Below are positions 1-6,930 of a stretch of 7,764 bases of DNA, piece after piece; position 1 is the first letter of the stretch; the number at the start of each line of letters is the position of its first letter. A program made the translations under genes and the position numbers. The notes below the pieces were generated by a model. It was given only the letters and a program-made list of their open reading frames with translations, did no database searches and was not told the origin of the DNA. Source of the DNA: Candidatus Aminicenantota bacterium (GTDB taxonomy: Bacteria > Acidobacteriota > Aminicenantia > Aminicenantales > Aminicenantaceae); contig JAFGNQ010000295.1 of assembly GCA_016926925.1 (NCBI GenBank), forward strand, positions 1 through 7,764, in the 5' to 3' direction.

Positions 1-30
1 ATCTTACTGCCACCATTTTTTACCCTACGG

Positions 31-84
31 GCGAGCCGATCTCACTACAAAACCTTCGTTGCAGATCAGGTTAGGTTGGCTCGC
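31..84. repeat. Interrupted inverted repeat beyond the operon terminator
   Basis: GCGAGCC (31-37) is matched by GGCTCGC (78-84), and just inside it GATCT (38-42) is matched by AGATC (63-67). An unpaired stretch lies between the two arms on the right-hand side. The element is outside the operon, just past the terminator. On the minus strand it would lie in front of a possible start codon at 16-14, which is preceded by AGGG about six bases upstream, so it could be a structured leader or an operator of the next leftward gene. No function can be assigned. The rest of 1-89 shows no recognisable gene. Confidence 0.35.
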
Positions 85-89
85 TGTCG

Positions 90-122
90 AAAAAAAAGCT
101 GCCAGCCGAAGCTGGCAGCTTT
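90..122 (-). terminator. Intrinsic terminator of the pil operon with a UUCG tetraloop
   Basis: Read on the minus strand, a perfect 10-bp stem (97-106 paired with 111-120) closes on a TTCG loop flanked by C and G. This is the very stable cUUCGg tetraloop. It is followed directly by a run of eight T residues (complement of the A run at 90-97), so the lower stem can extend by A-T pairs at 95-96/121-122. It lies about 35 bases after the stop codon of the last lipoprotein gene. The T-run exists only in the leftward direction, so the terminator should act mainly on this operon. Confidence 0.93.
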
Positions 123-156
123 GTCTTTGCGATTGTCCGGACTAAGAGCGAGTCTT

Positions 157-1029
157 TCAGTTGCCGCGAAATAGGCGGATATCCGCCTCGGCATGAGCCC
201 AGTTCGGATCTTCTGTTTCCAGTTGGGCCTGAATTCTGACTAGGATTCCATCACTGGAGATCTGGTTTCTGTTCGGGCTGACATAGACGATTTTTGCCTC
301 TCCGCTAGCGTTCGTTGTCACAATAGCGGTCTTTTTTCCATTTTTGAATTGTCCGGGTCCCGATATGAAGGTGAAGAGAACTCTCCGCCCGCTGATGGGA
401 GGACCTTCTAGCCTTTTCAGTGAGGCTGTGAGCGTCGATTGCTCGGAGCCTCCCTGGATCCAGAGCACATTCGGATCCGCTCTGAGCCTGAACTCAAGCG
501 TGTTGTTATCGGTAATGATTTCCAAGGGGGCATAATCATAGATGAATTGATTTCCTTGCCAGGCTAGACTGGCCCGGATGTATACCCTATCAGGGGGTTC
601 TGGTATAGGCACATCGGTTTTGTTATCTTCTGGAGGTACATATTCAATAAGTTCTTCATTTATCGGTCCGTAATAGAGAACACCCGCTCCTCCACTGGAG
701 TCTGTTACTCGCGTCACCTGGGACTTATTGCCCTCGAAATAGCCGATGTTCGCAATTTTCCCTGTATCAGGATCTAAGATTTCAAAAAGGATCGTTTCGT
801 TTGCCAGAGGAATCCCTTCAAAATTCGACACGGTGACGCTTACATTGACCGTATCCCGGCTGTTGCCTGCGATGATGACATTGGGACTGGCATTGGCATC
901 GAGCACAACCGAATAGGTTGACGGACCCACGGGGGATGGAGCTTCAACGGCTTTTCGTGTGCAGGAGCTGGTGATGGCTATAAAAAAGACAAGAGATATA
1001 ACGACAAGGAAACCGATTTTTGTCTTCAT
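157..1029 (-). CDS. Lipoprotein with two Ig-like (Big_1/invasin-like) domains
   Basis: This is a 290-residue protein of unknown function. Residues 1-22 form a lipoprotein-type signal (Lys-rich start, hydrophobic core, then TSSC with Cys23 as the lipid site). The lipobox is loose because position -3 is Thr rather than Leu. A Ser/Pro linker (PSPVGPST) follows. Residues about 39-120 and 178-288 each look like a bacterial Ig-like domain: a strand, an 'xGxPLxxxxVLFxI' stretch, then a turn such as TDSSGGAGV or TNASGEAKI, as in Big_1/invasin repeats. A Pro/Glu-rich segment (about 131-147) lies between them. The ATG overlaps the stop of the upstream gene in an ATGA and has a strong Shine-Dalgarno site, so the start is secure. 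It is the last gene of the pil operon. An envelope role near the PilQ secretin is inferred from position; an adhesin-like or cell-wall-binding role is also possible. Confidence 0.85.
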   Translation of the reverse strand: MKTKIGFLVVISLVFFIAITSSCTRKAVEAPSPVGPSTYSVVLDANASPNVIIAGNSRDTVNVSVTVSNFEGIPLANETILFEILDPDTGKIANIGYFEGNKSQVTRVTDSSGGAGVLYYGPINEELIEYVPPEDNKTDVPIPEPPDRVYIRASLAWQGNQFIYDYAPLEIITDNNTLEFRLRADPNVLWIQGGSEQSTLTASLKRLEGPPISGRRVLFTFISGPGQFKNGKKTAIVTTNASGEAKIVYVSPNRNQISSDGILVRIQAQLETEDPNWAHAEADIRLFRGN

Positions 1030-1673
1030 AATCCACCTCCTGTGGGTTCGCTGCCGCCACCGCCACTTTCATTGGCATAGTTGGCAAAGAAAATGGTTAT
1101 GTATCCCGTGGCTTTGACCTCTCTGTTGGCTTGGTCGTGTCCATAGAAGTCGATTCTGGCTGTGGCCTCGATGACACCTTCCTGAGTACCGAATACGAGA
1201 TCGACCAGCGGCGGCTCGTTTTTAGCCACTTCCCTCACGATGACGAAAGTGACTTCGACAGTGCTTCCGATCGGGATCATGGCTGTAAGATATCCTTCGA
1301 AGGAGTAGGGGACATCGACGCCTTCCACGTTTTTACCGTCGGATCTCATGTAGGAAACGATATAACGCGTGACCGTGATATCGTTGTACTGCGAAGGACC
1401 ATTCACGGAGGCGGGTTCTAGCAGGCTCGCTTTGAACGAGGCTCTTACGGAATCCGACTTGATCGAAGAGTCCTCCGGATTATCCGGATCCTGGACGATC
1501 ACATCCGACTGGAGAAAGTTGGCTTCGTTGCCTTCCGCGTCCATACCGAGTATTTCCTGCACGATCAATAAGCTGGGAGATGTCGAATCGTTCTCGATAG
1601 GATTGCAGGAGAAAAATGTGATTAAGACTGGAAGGACAACCAAAATTTTTAAAATGAATTTTACATTTTTCAT
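1026..1673 (-). CDS. Small β-rich lipoprotein with a Gly-rich tail, unknown function
   Basis: I do not recognise this 215-residue protein. It begins with a signal peptide (MKNVKFILK, then a hydrophobic stretch) ending FFSC, so Cys23 is the likely lipid site, followed by Asn. The lipobox is weak at -3 (Phe). Residues 30-75 are Ser/Asp-rich. Residues about 76-202 alternate hydrophobic and polar residues in probable β-strands (for example EVTFVIVREV and ATGYITIFFANYA), suggesting one Ig-like or β-sandwich domain. The tail (203-215) is mostly Gly with a GGGGS stretch. The gene begins 12 bases after pilQ, with a GGTGG ribosome-site-like sequence just before the ATG, and its stop overlaps the next start. 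Its place directly after pilQ suggests an outer-membrane partner of the secretin, which is inference. Homology to known pilotins (PilF/PilW/Tgl TPR proteins) is not visible. Confidence 0.82.
   Translation of the reverse strand: MKNVKFILKILVVLPVLITFFSCNPIENDSTSPSLLIVQEILGMDAEGNEANFLQSDVIVQDPDNPEDSSIKSDSVRASFKASLLEPASVNGPSQYNDITVTRYIVSYMRSDGKNVEGVDVPYSFEGYLTAMIPIGSTVEVTFVIVREVAKNEPPLVDLVFGTQEGVIEATARIDFYGHDQANREVKATGYITIFFANYANESGGGGSEPTGGGL
1034..1041 (-). promoter_or_regulatory. Strong Shine-Dalgarno site for the Ig-like lipoprotein
   Basis: The minus strand reads AGGAGGTG, with six bases between AGGAGG and the ATG at 1029-1027. This is close to a full match to the 16S rRNA 3' end. It lies inside the final codons of the upstream gene and encodes part of its Pro-Thr-Gly-Gly-Gly-Leu end, so it both fixes the start and couples the two genes. 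Confidence 0.85.
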
Positions 1674-1685
1674 TTTTCCACCCCG

Positions 1686-4172
1686 CTATCTTATTATTCT
1701 GGGAGTGATGAAAATGAGGAGCTCCCGAGTTTGTTTTGTTCTAGCGAAATTTTTGAAGAGATTTCCCAGAATGGGTATTTTATGGAAAAAGGGAACTCTT
1801 TCTCGAGTTATGGAATCTTCTGTTCTGTAAATGCCTCCGATAACCGTCGTTCCTCCGTTGGGAACCATCACGGTTGTCTGTGCGCTCTGTGTCGTTATGG
1901 GAGGAATTCCGTTGACGAGGTTGGCGAAGTCGGCTGCGTTGTTTCTCAGCTGGATGTACATGATGATGGTCCCCTCTGCGGTAATCTGTGGAGTCGCTCT
2001 CAGTTCCAGGGCGGCATTGACATACCGTGTTGTCACCGTGAAGTTGGCTACGGTCTGGACAGGGATTTGTCTGCCCTGGATGATTTCCGCTTCCTGGTTG
2101 TTCTGAGTGGTTACTTTCGGAGCAGAGATGATGCGTCCTTCACCGGATGTCTCGAGTGCGGAAAGTGCCATGTCGATCCTGAACGTGTCCAGAACATTAG
2201 CCATAGAGAGCCCGATGGCTGTGCTGAAAGCAGGTGCAGGCAGGTTGACTGCATATCCGCCTAGAGGACCACCGATTCCCTTGGTCACGATTCCTTGAGG
2301 GATAAGGGCTCCATCCACGACACCTCTGTTAGGAAACTTGAGGGATGTTTGGTTTCCGTAAAAGGGATCCGAAATACCTCTGAATCCCCATTGGACGCCG
2401 AGATTCCTGATGAATGTGGAGGTCGCCTCGACGATCCGTGCTTCGATGGAAACTTGCGGAGTCGCTGTGTCGAACACATCGATCAATCTTTCCAGGACAT
2501 CCATTCTATCCCTGACTTCTGTGATTATCAGAGTGTTCGTGCGCTCGTCGACGATGATTTCTCCTCGCTCGGACATCTTCGTCCTCAGGAGGCTCTCGAC
2601 CTCTCCGGCTCTCGAATAAGAGAGCGTGAATGTCTTGACTACCATGGGGCCTGACATGACCTTGCTTTCACGGAGTCTCCGTTCTTCTTCTTGTTCCCTT
2701 GTAAGGATGTTGGTAGGAGCGATCCGTAAAACGTTCCCCTCGAGAGTCTTGCCCATCTTGTTTGTCTTGAGGATGATATCGAGTGCTTGATCCCAAGGGA
2801 TATCTTTGAGATCGACGGTCACGACGCCCCTTACTTCCGGATCGAAGACAACATTCAGGCCGGCGAAATCTCCCAGATAGAGGATAACATCCCGCAGATC
2901 CGCATCTTTAAACTTCATGCTGAGTATTTCACCCGAGTACTTTTCTTCCGGTGCGTCGACTGTTTGCGGGACAAATTGCTGCTCCTGGGGATAAGCAACG
3001 ATTTTGCCGTTGCCGTTGTGCTTGGCGGCGGCTCCATTTGATTCAGGTTTCGTAGCTTCTATGTTTTCCTCAGGCTTGGGTTGTGATTCCATCAGCGAGT
3101 CAAGTTCTGTCATCATGGCTTCTTCTTGATTGCCGTCGGATGTATTTTCAGCAGGCGGAGTCTCGTTGTCCTGCAAGAATTCCTTTTCAGATACTACGGG
3201 CGCGGGTGTCTCTTGAACGGATGCGGATTGAATTTCTTCTTCGGCTGCCGGTTTTTGTGTTGCTTCCGGATCGATTTCCATGGAGGCCTGAGATATCTGT
3301 GTCCCCATTTGCATCTCAGGCTCGACCGCTTGTGCGACTTCCGTAATTGTATCTGCAGGCTTTTCAATTTCAGGCTTGCCGCTCATGAGTGTTGCATCGA
3401 GGTTGACTTCTTTAAAGAAAGAAACGGTAACATGGTCGTCATCCGAAGAGATAGTGTAGAATTTGGGCTCGTCCAGGTCGAACACGAGACGTGTGATGGT
3501 GTAAGGATCTTCATGGTGGAACTGAGCTGACCGAACTCGCTTTACGCCGAGTTTGTTGATGTTGAAATCCGTCTTCCTGCTGGTCAGAACCGTGTCGTAA
3601 AGGTCGACAACCAGGCGCAGTGGATTATCGAGGGCAAACACATGTGAAAACGCCGCTTCACTCATGCGTGCCGTAACATCCAAGCTGTTGTCATCTTCGG
3701 AAATGTCCAAATCGTTCAGATGAATTGTGCTTCGCCCCGTTTCTGCATCGAGGATGAATCCTCCATCATTTTTTAGGTTATTCAGCTCGATAATTGTGGT
3801 TTTCTGGCTGTTGTAAATACGATAGGGAACTTTTTCTTCCAGATCGATTAACAGGCGCAGATTGTCTGTATCTCCTTTTCCCATCTTTATGTCTTTGACC
3901 AATGCAGATCCGCTGTGCTCGAGGCGAGGTTCCATGGGTGAATCCGAGCATTTGAAGTCCACGACGATTGTAGCGGGAAGTTCTGCGGAGTACTGTGATC
4001 TGAGTACTGGGAGTGGCGATTGAGATTCCACCAGGATTTTGGTGTTCAGCTTACCGGTGAGAACGGAAATTCTATCTATCAAGGCCTCGGAATCTTTGCT
4101 GCTTGTCACACCGCTCAGGAGAGTTAGGATGCATAAAAAGGAGAGTACCTGCAAATATTTTTCCCTTTTCAT
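1686..4172 (-). CDS. pilQ: Type IV pilus secretin PilQ
   Basis: PilQ forms the multimeric outer-membrane channel through which the type IV pilus leaves the cell. The 828 residues read in order as follows: a signal peptide (1 to about 25, no lipobox); two AMIN domains (about 30-131 and 146-255), which in this family bind peptidoglycan; a long Glu/Gln/Pro-rich linker (about 260-410); an STN/N0 domain (about 415-486, with FKDADLRDVI and DIPWDQALDIIL); a secretin N1 domain (about 510-568, TNTLIITE); and the secretin β-domain (about 572-828). The β-domain holds the hallmarks GRIISAPKV (679-687) and VPFFHKIPILGNLFKN (793-808), and the protein ends RELLIFITPRIIR. There is no extra S-domain after the secretin for pilotin binding. 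The start has an AGAGGAG site seven bases upstream and leaves one base after pilP. The protein is longer than many PilQs, mainly because of the linker. Confidence 0.98.
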   Translation of the reverse strand: MKREKYLQVLSFLCILTLLSGVTSSKDSEALIDRISVLTGKLNTKILVESQSPLPVLRSQYSAELPATIVVDFKCSDSPMEPRLEHSGSALVKDIKMGKGDTDNLRLLIDLEEKVPYRIYNSQKTTIIELNNLKNDGGFILDAETGRSTIHLNDLDISEDDNSLDVTARMSEAAFSHVFALDNPLRLVVDLYDTVLTSRKTDFNINKLGVKRVRSAQFHHEDPYTITRLVFDLDEPKFYTISSDDDHVTVSFFKEVNLDATLMSGKPEIEKPADTITEVAQAVEPEMQMGTQISQASMEIDPEATQKPAAEEEIQSASVQETPAPVVSEKEFLQDNETPPAENTSDGNQEEAMMTELDSLMESQPKPEENIEATKPESNGAAAKHNGNGKIVAYPQEQQFVPQTVDAPEEKYSGEILSMKFKDADLRDVILYLGDFAGLNVVFDPEVRGVVTVDLKDIPWDQALDIILKTNKMGKTLEGNVLRIAPTNILTREQEEERRLRESKVMSGPMVVKTFTLSYSRAGEVESLLRTKMSERGEIIVDERTNTLIITEVRDRMDVLERLIDVFDTATPQVSIEARIVEATSTFIRNLGVQWGFRGISDPFYGNQTSLKFPNRGVVDGALIPQGIVTKGIGGPLGGYAVNLPAPAFSTAIGLSMANVLDTFRIDMALSALETSGEGRIISAPKVTTQNNQEAEIIQGRQIPVQTVANFTVTTRYVNAALELRATPQITAEGTIIMYIQLRNNAADFANLVNGIPPITTQSAQTTVMVPNGGTTVIGGIYRTEDSITRERVPFFHKIPILGNLFKNFARTKQTRELLIFITPRIIR

Positions 4173-4173
4173 G

Positions 4174-4635
4174 TTATCGCTCCTCTGGATTTATTTCTTT
4201 GGTAATATCTCTAGGCCTGGTTAAGGGCACACCCCTGTCTATCGTCTGTCGAAAAACCACTTTCGAATAGTCGATCGATAAGACAAATCCGTTGGCGAAT
4301 TCATCTCCGGCTTGGATTTTGTAGGGGAATCCCTGAGGACCATTTATGAGAGCTAAAAATTTATCTCTAATTTTCACTATACCGATGAGTTGGATATCAT
4401 CGATCATGTAAGAGCTCACCCCTTCTTTGCCCGTTTTTTCTTCGACTTCTCTGCCTGCGAGCAGGTCCTTGAAGGGGTCTCTCCTGTCTCCTGGGAAATA
4501 TTTCTGGGGTCTTTTCTTGAATATCTCTTCAGGAGGTTTGCTCTGGGGTTCCTGTTGTTCTTCCTGGGCGGTTAAGGGCTGCAGACTCACAAAAAGCAAA
4601 CCCAAACAGAGTACCGGTATTATGATTTTTTTCAT
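4174..4635 (-). CDS. pilP: Type IV pilus assembly protein PilP
   Basis: PilP is the periplasmic link between the PilN/PilO inner-membrane complex and PilQ. The 153 residues begin with a Sec signal peptide (MKKIIIP then a hydrophobic core) with likely cleavage after LTA at residue 23. No lipobox is present (the only early Cys, residue 10, lies in the hydrophobic core), unlike the lipidated PilP of Neisseria. A Gln/Glu/Pro/Lys-rich flexible stretch (24-50) leads into the conserved RRDPFKDLL motif (51-59), and the β-sandwich 'HR' domain covers about 76-138 (IDDIQLIGIV, then AGDEFANGFV). The length is slightly below the usual 170-180. The start overlaps the pilO stop in an ATGA, and pilQ follows one base after the stop, so pilO, pilP and pilQ are probably translated together. 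Confidence 0.93.
   Translation of the reverse strand: MKKIIIPVLCLGLLFVSLQPLTAQEEQQEPQSKPPEEIFKKRPQKYFPGDRRDPFKDLLAGREVEEKTGKEGVSSYMIDDIQLIGIVKIRDKFLALINGPQGFPYKIQAGDEFANGFVLSIDYSKVVFRQTIDRGVPLTRPRDITKEINPEER
4180..4186 (-). promoter_or_regulatory. Shine-Dalgarno site of pilQ within the end of pilP
   Basis: AGAGGAG on the minus strand sits seven bases before the pilQ ATG and overlaps the last sense codons of pilP (Glu-Glu-Arg). It fixes the pilQ start and suggests pilQ can be translated strongly in its own right, as expected for a subunit needed in about a dozen or more copies per pore. Confidence 0.75.
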
Positions 4636-5222
4636 TGGCTTTTCCCCGGTTTATTTTGCGTTCCCTCTTCTTCTCCTTCTTCCGGCACGGCCTCCTTGAA
4701 AATATAGGTGGCGGCGGTAGATGAAGCCGATATGGTCGATGCCTCCGATTGGTCTCTAAGAGCCTTAATCGTAAAATCTTCAATATTGTACAGCCGGGAA
4801 AAGTTGCTCAAACGATCGAAGAATATGGCAAGATTGTGGTAGTTGCCCGTGATATCGATTGCAATAGGTTTTTCAAGGTAAAATTCTTTATCGATGTCTT
4901 CCTTGGGGATGAATTTTTCAATGCTTAAGCGGGAATCCCATGCCAATTGTTGGATCTTTCTTAATATGTCGCTGATTTCTTCCTTTTGAGGAATGATTGT
5001 TTCAAGCTCGCTCAGCGTACTTTTCATGGATTCGATTTCTTTCTCGATCTTGTCCATTTTCTCTTTTTGGGCTCTCAACTTGACGATCTCCGCTTCCGTC
5101 CGTATCCGCTCTTCCCGGGTTGTGTTGAGGTCTTCACTCTTTGGTTTGTAATGCAGGAAGTAGAAGAGTCCGAGGATGATCAACGCTATAAGAACATAGG
5201 AATACCACGGCCATTCTCTCAT
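4632..5222 (-). CDS. pilO: Type IV pilus inner-membrane protein PilO
   Basis: PilO pairs with PilN in the inner-membrane alignment subcomplex. The 196 residues show a very short cytoplasmic end (MREWPW), one membrane helix (about 7-24), a charged heptad-like coiled coil (about 30-77) and a periplasmic ferredoxin-like domain (about 80-176). The domain includes a typical PilO stretch, ITGNYHNLAIFFDRLSNFSR (124-143). The last 20 residues are Glu/Gly/Lys-rich and probably disordered; a Ser/Ala/Thr run (about 159-172) precedes the final strand. Both ends overlap neighbours by ATGA (pilN upstream, pilP downstream). The ribosome site is the GA-rich end of pilN. Identity rests on fold layout, motif and gene order rather than one invariant residue. 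Confidence 0.93.
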   Translation of the reverse strand: MREWPWYSYVLIALIILGLFYFLHYKPKSEDLNTTREERIRTEAEIVKLRAQKEKMDKIEKEIESMKSTLSELETIIPQKEEISDILRKIQQLAWDSRLSIEKFIPKEDIDKEFYLEKPIAIDITGNYHNLAIFFDRLSNFSRLYNIEDFTIKALRDQSEASTISASSTAATYIFKEAVPEEGEEEGTQNKPGKSQ

Positions 5223-5836
5223 TGTCCTTCCCCTTCCATTTCTCGTTCCGGAGAAGAGTCTTCGGATGCCTTTCCGACGTAACTCGCTGTGAGTGAGAAT
5301 TCAAGATACTGGTTGTTCCTGACTCTTCTCTGCGTGGACGATACGAGTCTGACACTGCGGAAACTCGGGCTCTTTTCGAGGTTGTAGATGTAATCGGCAA
5401 GAAGGTTGTTCGAAACGGCTCTTCCTTTGATGCGTATCTCCATGTTGGAATAGGAAACTTCAGTTAACCAGATCCAGTTGGGAAGATTTTTACTGAGCTC
5501 GTCCATGATGATAACTGCATTCTGCTGCCGGGATTGGAGTTGAGTGATGACACTTATCTTTCGTTGAAAGAGGTTTCTCTGTTGTTCGAGTTCGTCCAGC
5601 TTGGCGACGACATCCTGAAGACTCTTTTTCTCTGCTTGAGCAGCGCTTAAAAGTTTGTGTTCTCGCGCTATTGCGCTCCGCTGGTAGAAAAAGAGTGCAG
5701 CCGCTGCGATGATAGCAACGAGGATCAACAGTGCAAAGTAGGGTTGCTTTTTTTTCTCTTTAAATTCGGGAGTCGGTGCAATAGCCGTCTCTCGAATTTC
5801 CTTTTTTTCAGGTTTTAATAAGTTTATCCTGATCAT
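5219..5836 (-). CDS. pilN: Type IV pilus inner-membrane protein PilN
   Basis: PilN connects cytoplasmic PilM to the periplasmic PilO/PilP complex. The 205 residues begin with MIRINLLKPE, the conserved INLL motif that inserts into PilM. A Lys/Glu-rich cytoplasmic segment follows to about residue 31, then one membrane helix (about 33-51), a coiled coil (about 55-100) and a periplasmic ferredoxin-like domain (about 103-188). The domain includes LSKNLPNWIWLTEV (114-127), characteristic of PilN. The last 15 residues are acidic, and their codons supply a purine-rich ribosome site for pilO. The start lies three bases after the pilM stop with only a weak upstream GGA, so translation probably depends on coupling with pilM. 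The INLL motif makes the start certain. Confidence 0.95.
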   Translation of the reverse strand: MIRINLLKPEKKEIRETAIAPTPEFKEKKKQPYFALLILVAIIAAAALFFYQRSAIAREHKLLSAAQAEKKSLQDVVAKLDELEQQRNLFQRKISVITQLQSRQQNAVIIMDELSKNLPNWIWLTEVSYSNMEIRIKGRAVSNNLLADYIYNLEKSPSFRSVRLVSSTQRRVRNNQYLEFSLTASYVGKASEDSSPEREMEGEGQ

Positions 5837-5839
5837 GGC

Positions 5840-6919
5840 TTACTTTTCCGTTTTTCTTGTTGCGAGGCCGGTGGCAACTCCGAAGAGAGCTGCCATTTCC
5901 TCGAAATAGATGTTATCGAATTTCTTTTCATCGAAAGAAATTCTGCGAAACGGGTTGAAAGTTTCAGTCTTGATATTGAGCAATTTTTCAAAACTTTGCG
6001 GCAGGTCTTTCAGCTTGGACAGACCGCCGCTGAGGAAAATGTGCTCGATTTTCTTGTCCTTTTTCTCTCCGGCTTCATAGAAGGAGAACGTTTTCTCGAT
6101 TTCCTCCATAAGGTTCTGGATGTTCATGTCCAAGACAGTCTGCATTTGTTCGGGTTGAATATCTTTCACGGGGAGCCCTTTGAGAACCTTTTCCGCATCA
6201 TCAAAGCTGATGTTCAGATCTTTGCTCAGGTTTTCGGTGAAGAAGGAACCTCCGATTGACAGATCCCTGAATAACTGAGGGACGCCTTTTTCAATGATGA
6301 TGACATTGGTGATGTTAGCTCCAAGATTGATCATGGCAACGGTTTTCTCACTAAGAATTTCAGGATAGTTGTACTCCAGGGCGTTTTGGAGCGCGAAAAC
6401 ATCCACTTCGATAGCATCAAGATTCTTGCGCGCTTGATTGACAACATTACTGTAGTTCGCGATTTTGTCCTTTTTTGCAGCTACGAGGAGGATATCGAGG
6501 TTTTTTTCTGCTGAGTGCGGGCTGGGTTTGACTATGGCGTAATCGACGTTCGTTTCTTCATAGGGATAGGGGATGTTGTGCTTGGCTTCCCAGATGATGG
6601 ATTCTGCCAGTTCTTCGGATTCCATCGCCGGGAGTGCAATTTTTTTGATGATGACGGAATTGCCGGAGATGGAGATAACCACATTCTTGTTCGTGATCTT
6701 GTTCTCATCGAAAACCATCTTGATCGTTTCGATGACGGCGGCAGAGTCAATGATCGTTCCTTCAACAATGGCGTCATGTGGGAGCAGTTCATAACCGATT
6801 TTTTTAACTTCGTACTGCAGTTCGCCTTCTCTTTTCTTTGATTTGAGCTCAACCGCTTTGATGGAGTAAGACCCGATGTCAACTCCAACCATTCCTTTAT
6901 CTCGTCCAAATCCCAACAT
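5840..6919 (-). CDS. pilM: Type IV pilus actin-like ATPase-fold protein PilM
   Basis: PilM is the cytoplasmic FtsA/actin-fold member of the pilus alignment complex; it binds nucleotide and the N-terminus of PilN. The 359 residues contain the phosphate-1 motif VGVDIGSYSIKAVEL (11-25), the SHS2-type insert (about 35-130) with the family stretch SIIWEAKHNIPYPYEE (107-122), phosphate-2 MINLGANITNVIII (196-209) and the adenosine motif IFLSGGLSKL (294-303). It ends EEMAALFGVATGLATR, the usual PilM finish. Length and motifs are normal, and nothing is missing. The start is 11 bases after the coaD stop and has AGAGGA six bases before the ATG region, so it is well supported. It heads the pil gene set, but no separate promoter is visible in the short gap. 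Confidence 0.97.
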   Translation of the reverse strand: MLGFGRDKGMVGVDIGSYSIKAVELKSKKREGELQYEVKKIGYELLPHDAIVEGTIIDSAAVIETIKMVFDENKITNKNVVISISGNSVIIKKIALPAMESEELAESIIWEAKHNIPYPYEETNVDYAIVKPSPHSAEKNLDILLVAAKKDKIANYSNVVNQARKNLDAIEVDVFALQNALEYNYPEILSEKTVAMINLGANITNVIIIEKGVPQLFRDLSIGGSFFTENLSKDLNISFDDAEKVLKGLPVKDIQPEQMQTVLDMNIQNLMEEIEKTFSFYEAGEKKDKKIEHIFLSGGLSKLKDLPQSFEKLLNIKTETFNPFRRISFDEKKFDNIYFEEMAALFGVATGLATRKTEK

Positions 6920-6924
6920 TTTAT

Positions 6925-6930
6925 TCCTCT
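6925..6930 (-). promoter_or_regulatory. Shine-Dalgarno site of pilM in the coaD-pilM gap
   Basis: AGAGGA on the minus strand occupies most of the 11-base gap between coaD and pilM. The gap is filled by this site, leaving no room for a promoter between the genes. This supports coaD-pilM co-transcription unless a promoter lies inside coaD. Confidence 0.7.

Noticed and set aside
1..174. Plus-strand frame open from the window edge to TAG at 172-174
   Set aside because: The translation is rich in Arg, Ser and Leu with no recognisable motif, runs straight through the terminator hairpin, and extends into the antisense of the Ig-like lipoprotein gene. It is best explained as chance.
1369..1830. Plus-strand 153-codon frame across the pilQ end and the lipoprotein start
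   Set aside because: It is antisense to two well-supported genes, and its protein shows no family features.
1731..2264. Plus-strand 177-codon frame inside pilQ
   Set aside because: It lies wholly antisense to the conserved secretin domain; Cys/Arg/Gly-rich composition is typical of a shadow frame.
6532..6909. Minus-strand 125-codon frame inside pilM
   Set aside because: It overlaps pilM out of frame, with Ser/Lys/Arg-rich composition from a frame shift of the real gene.
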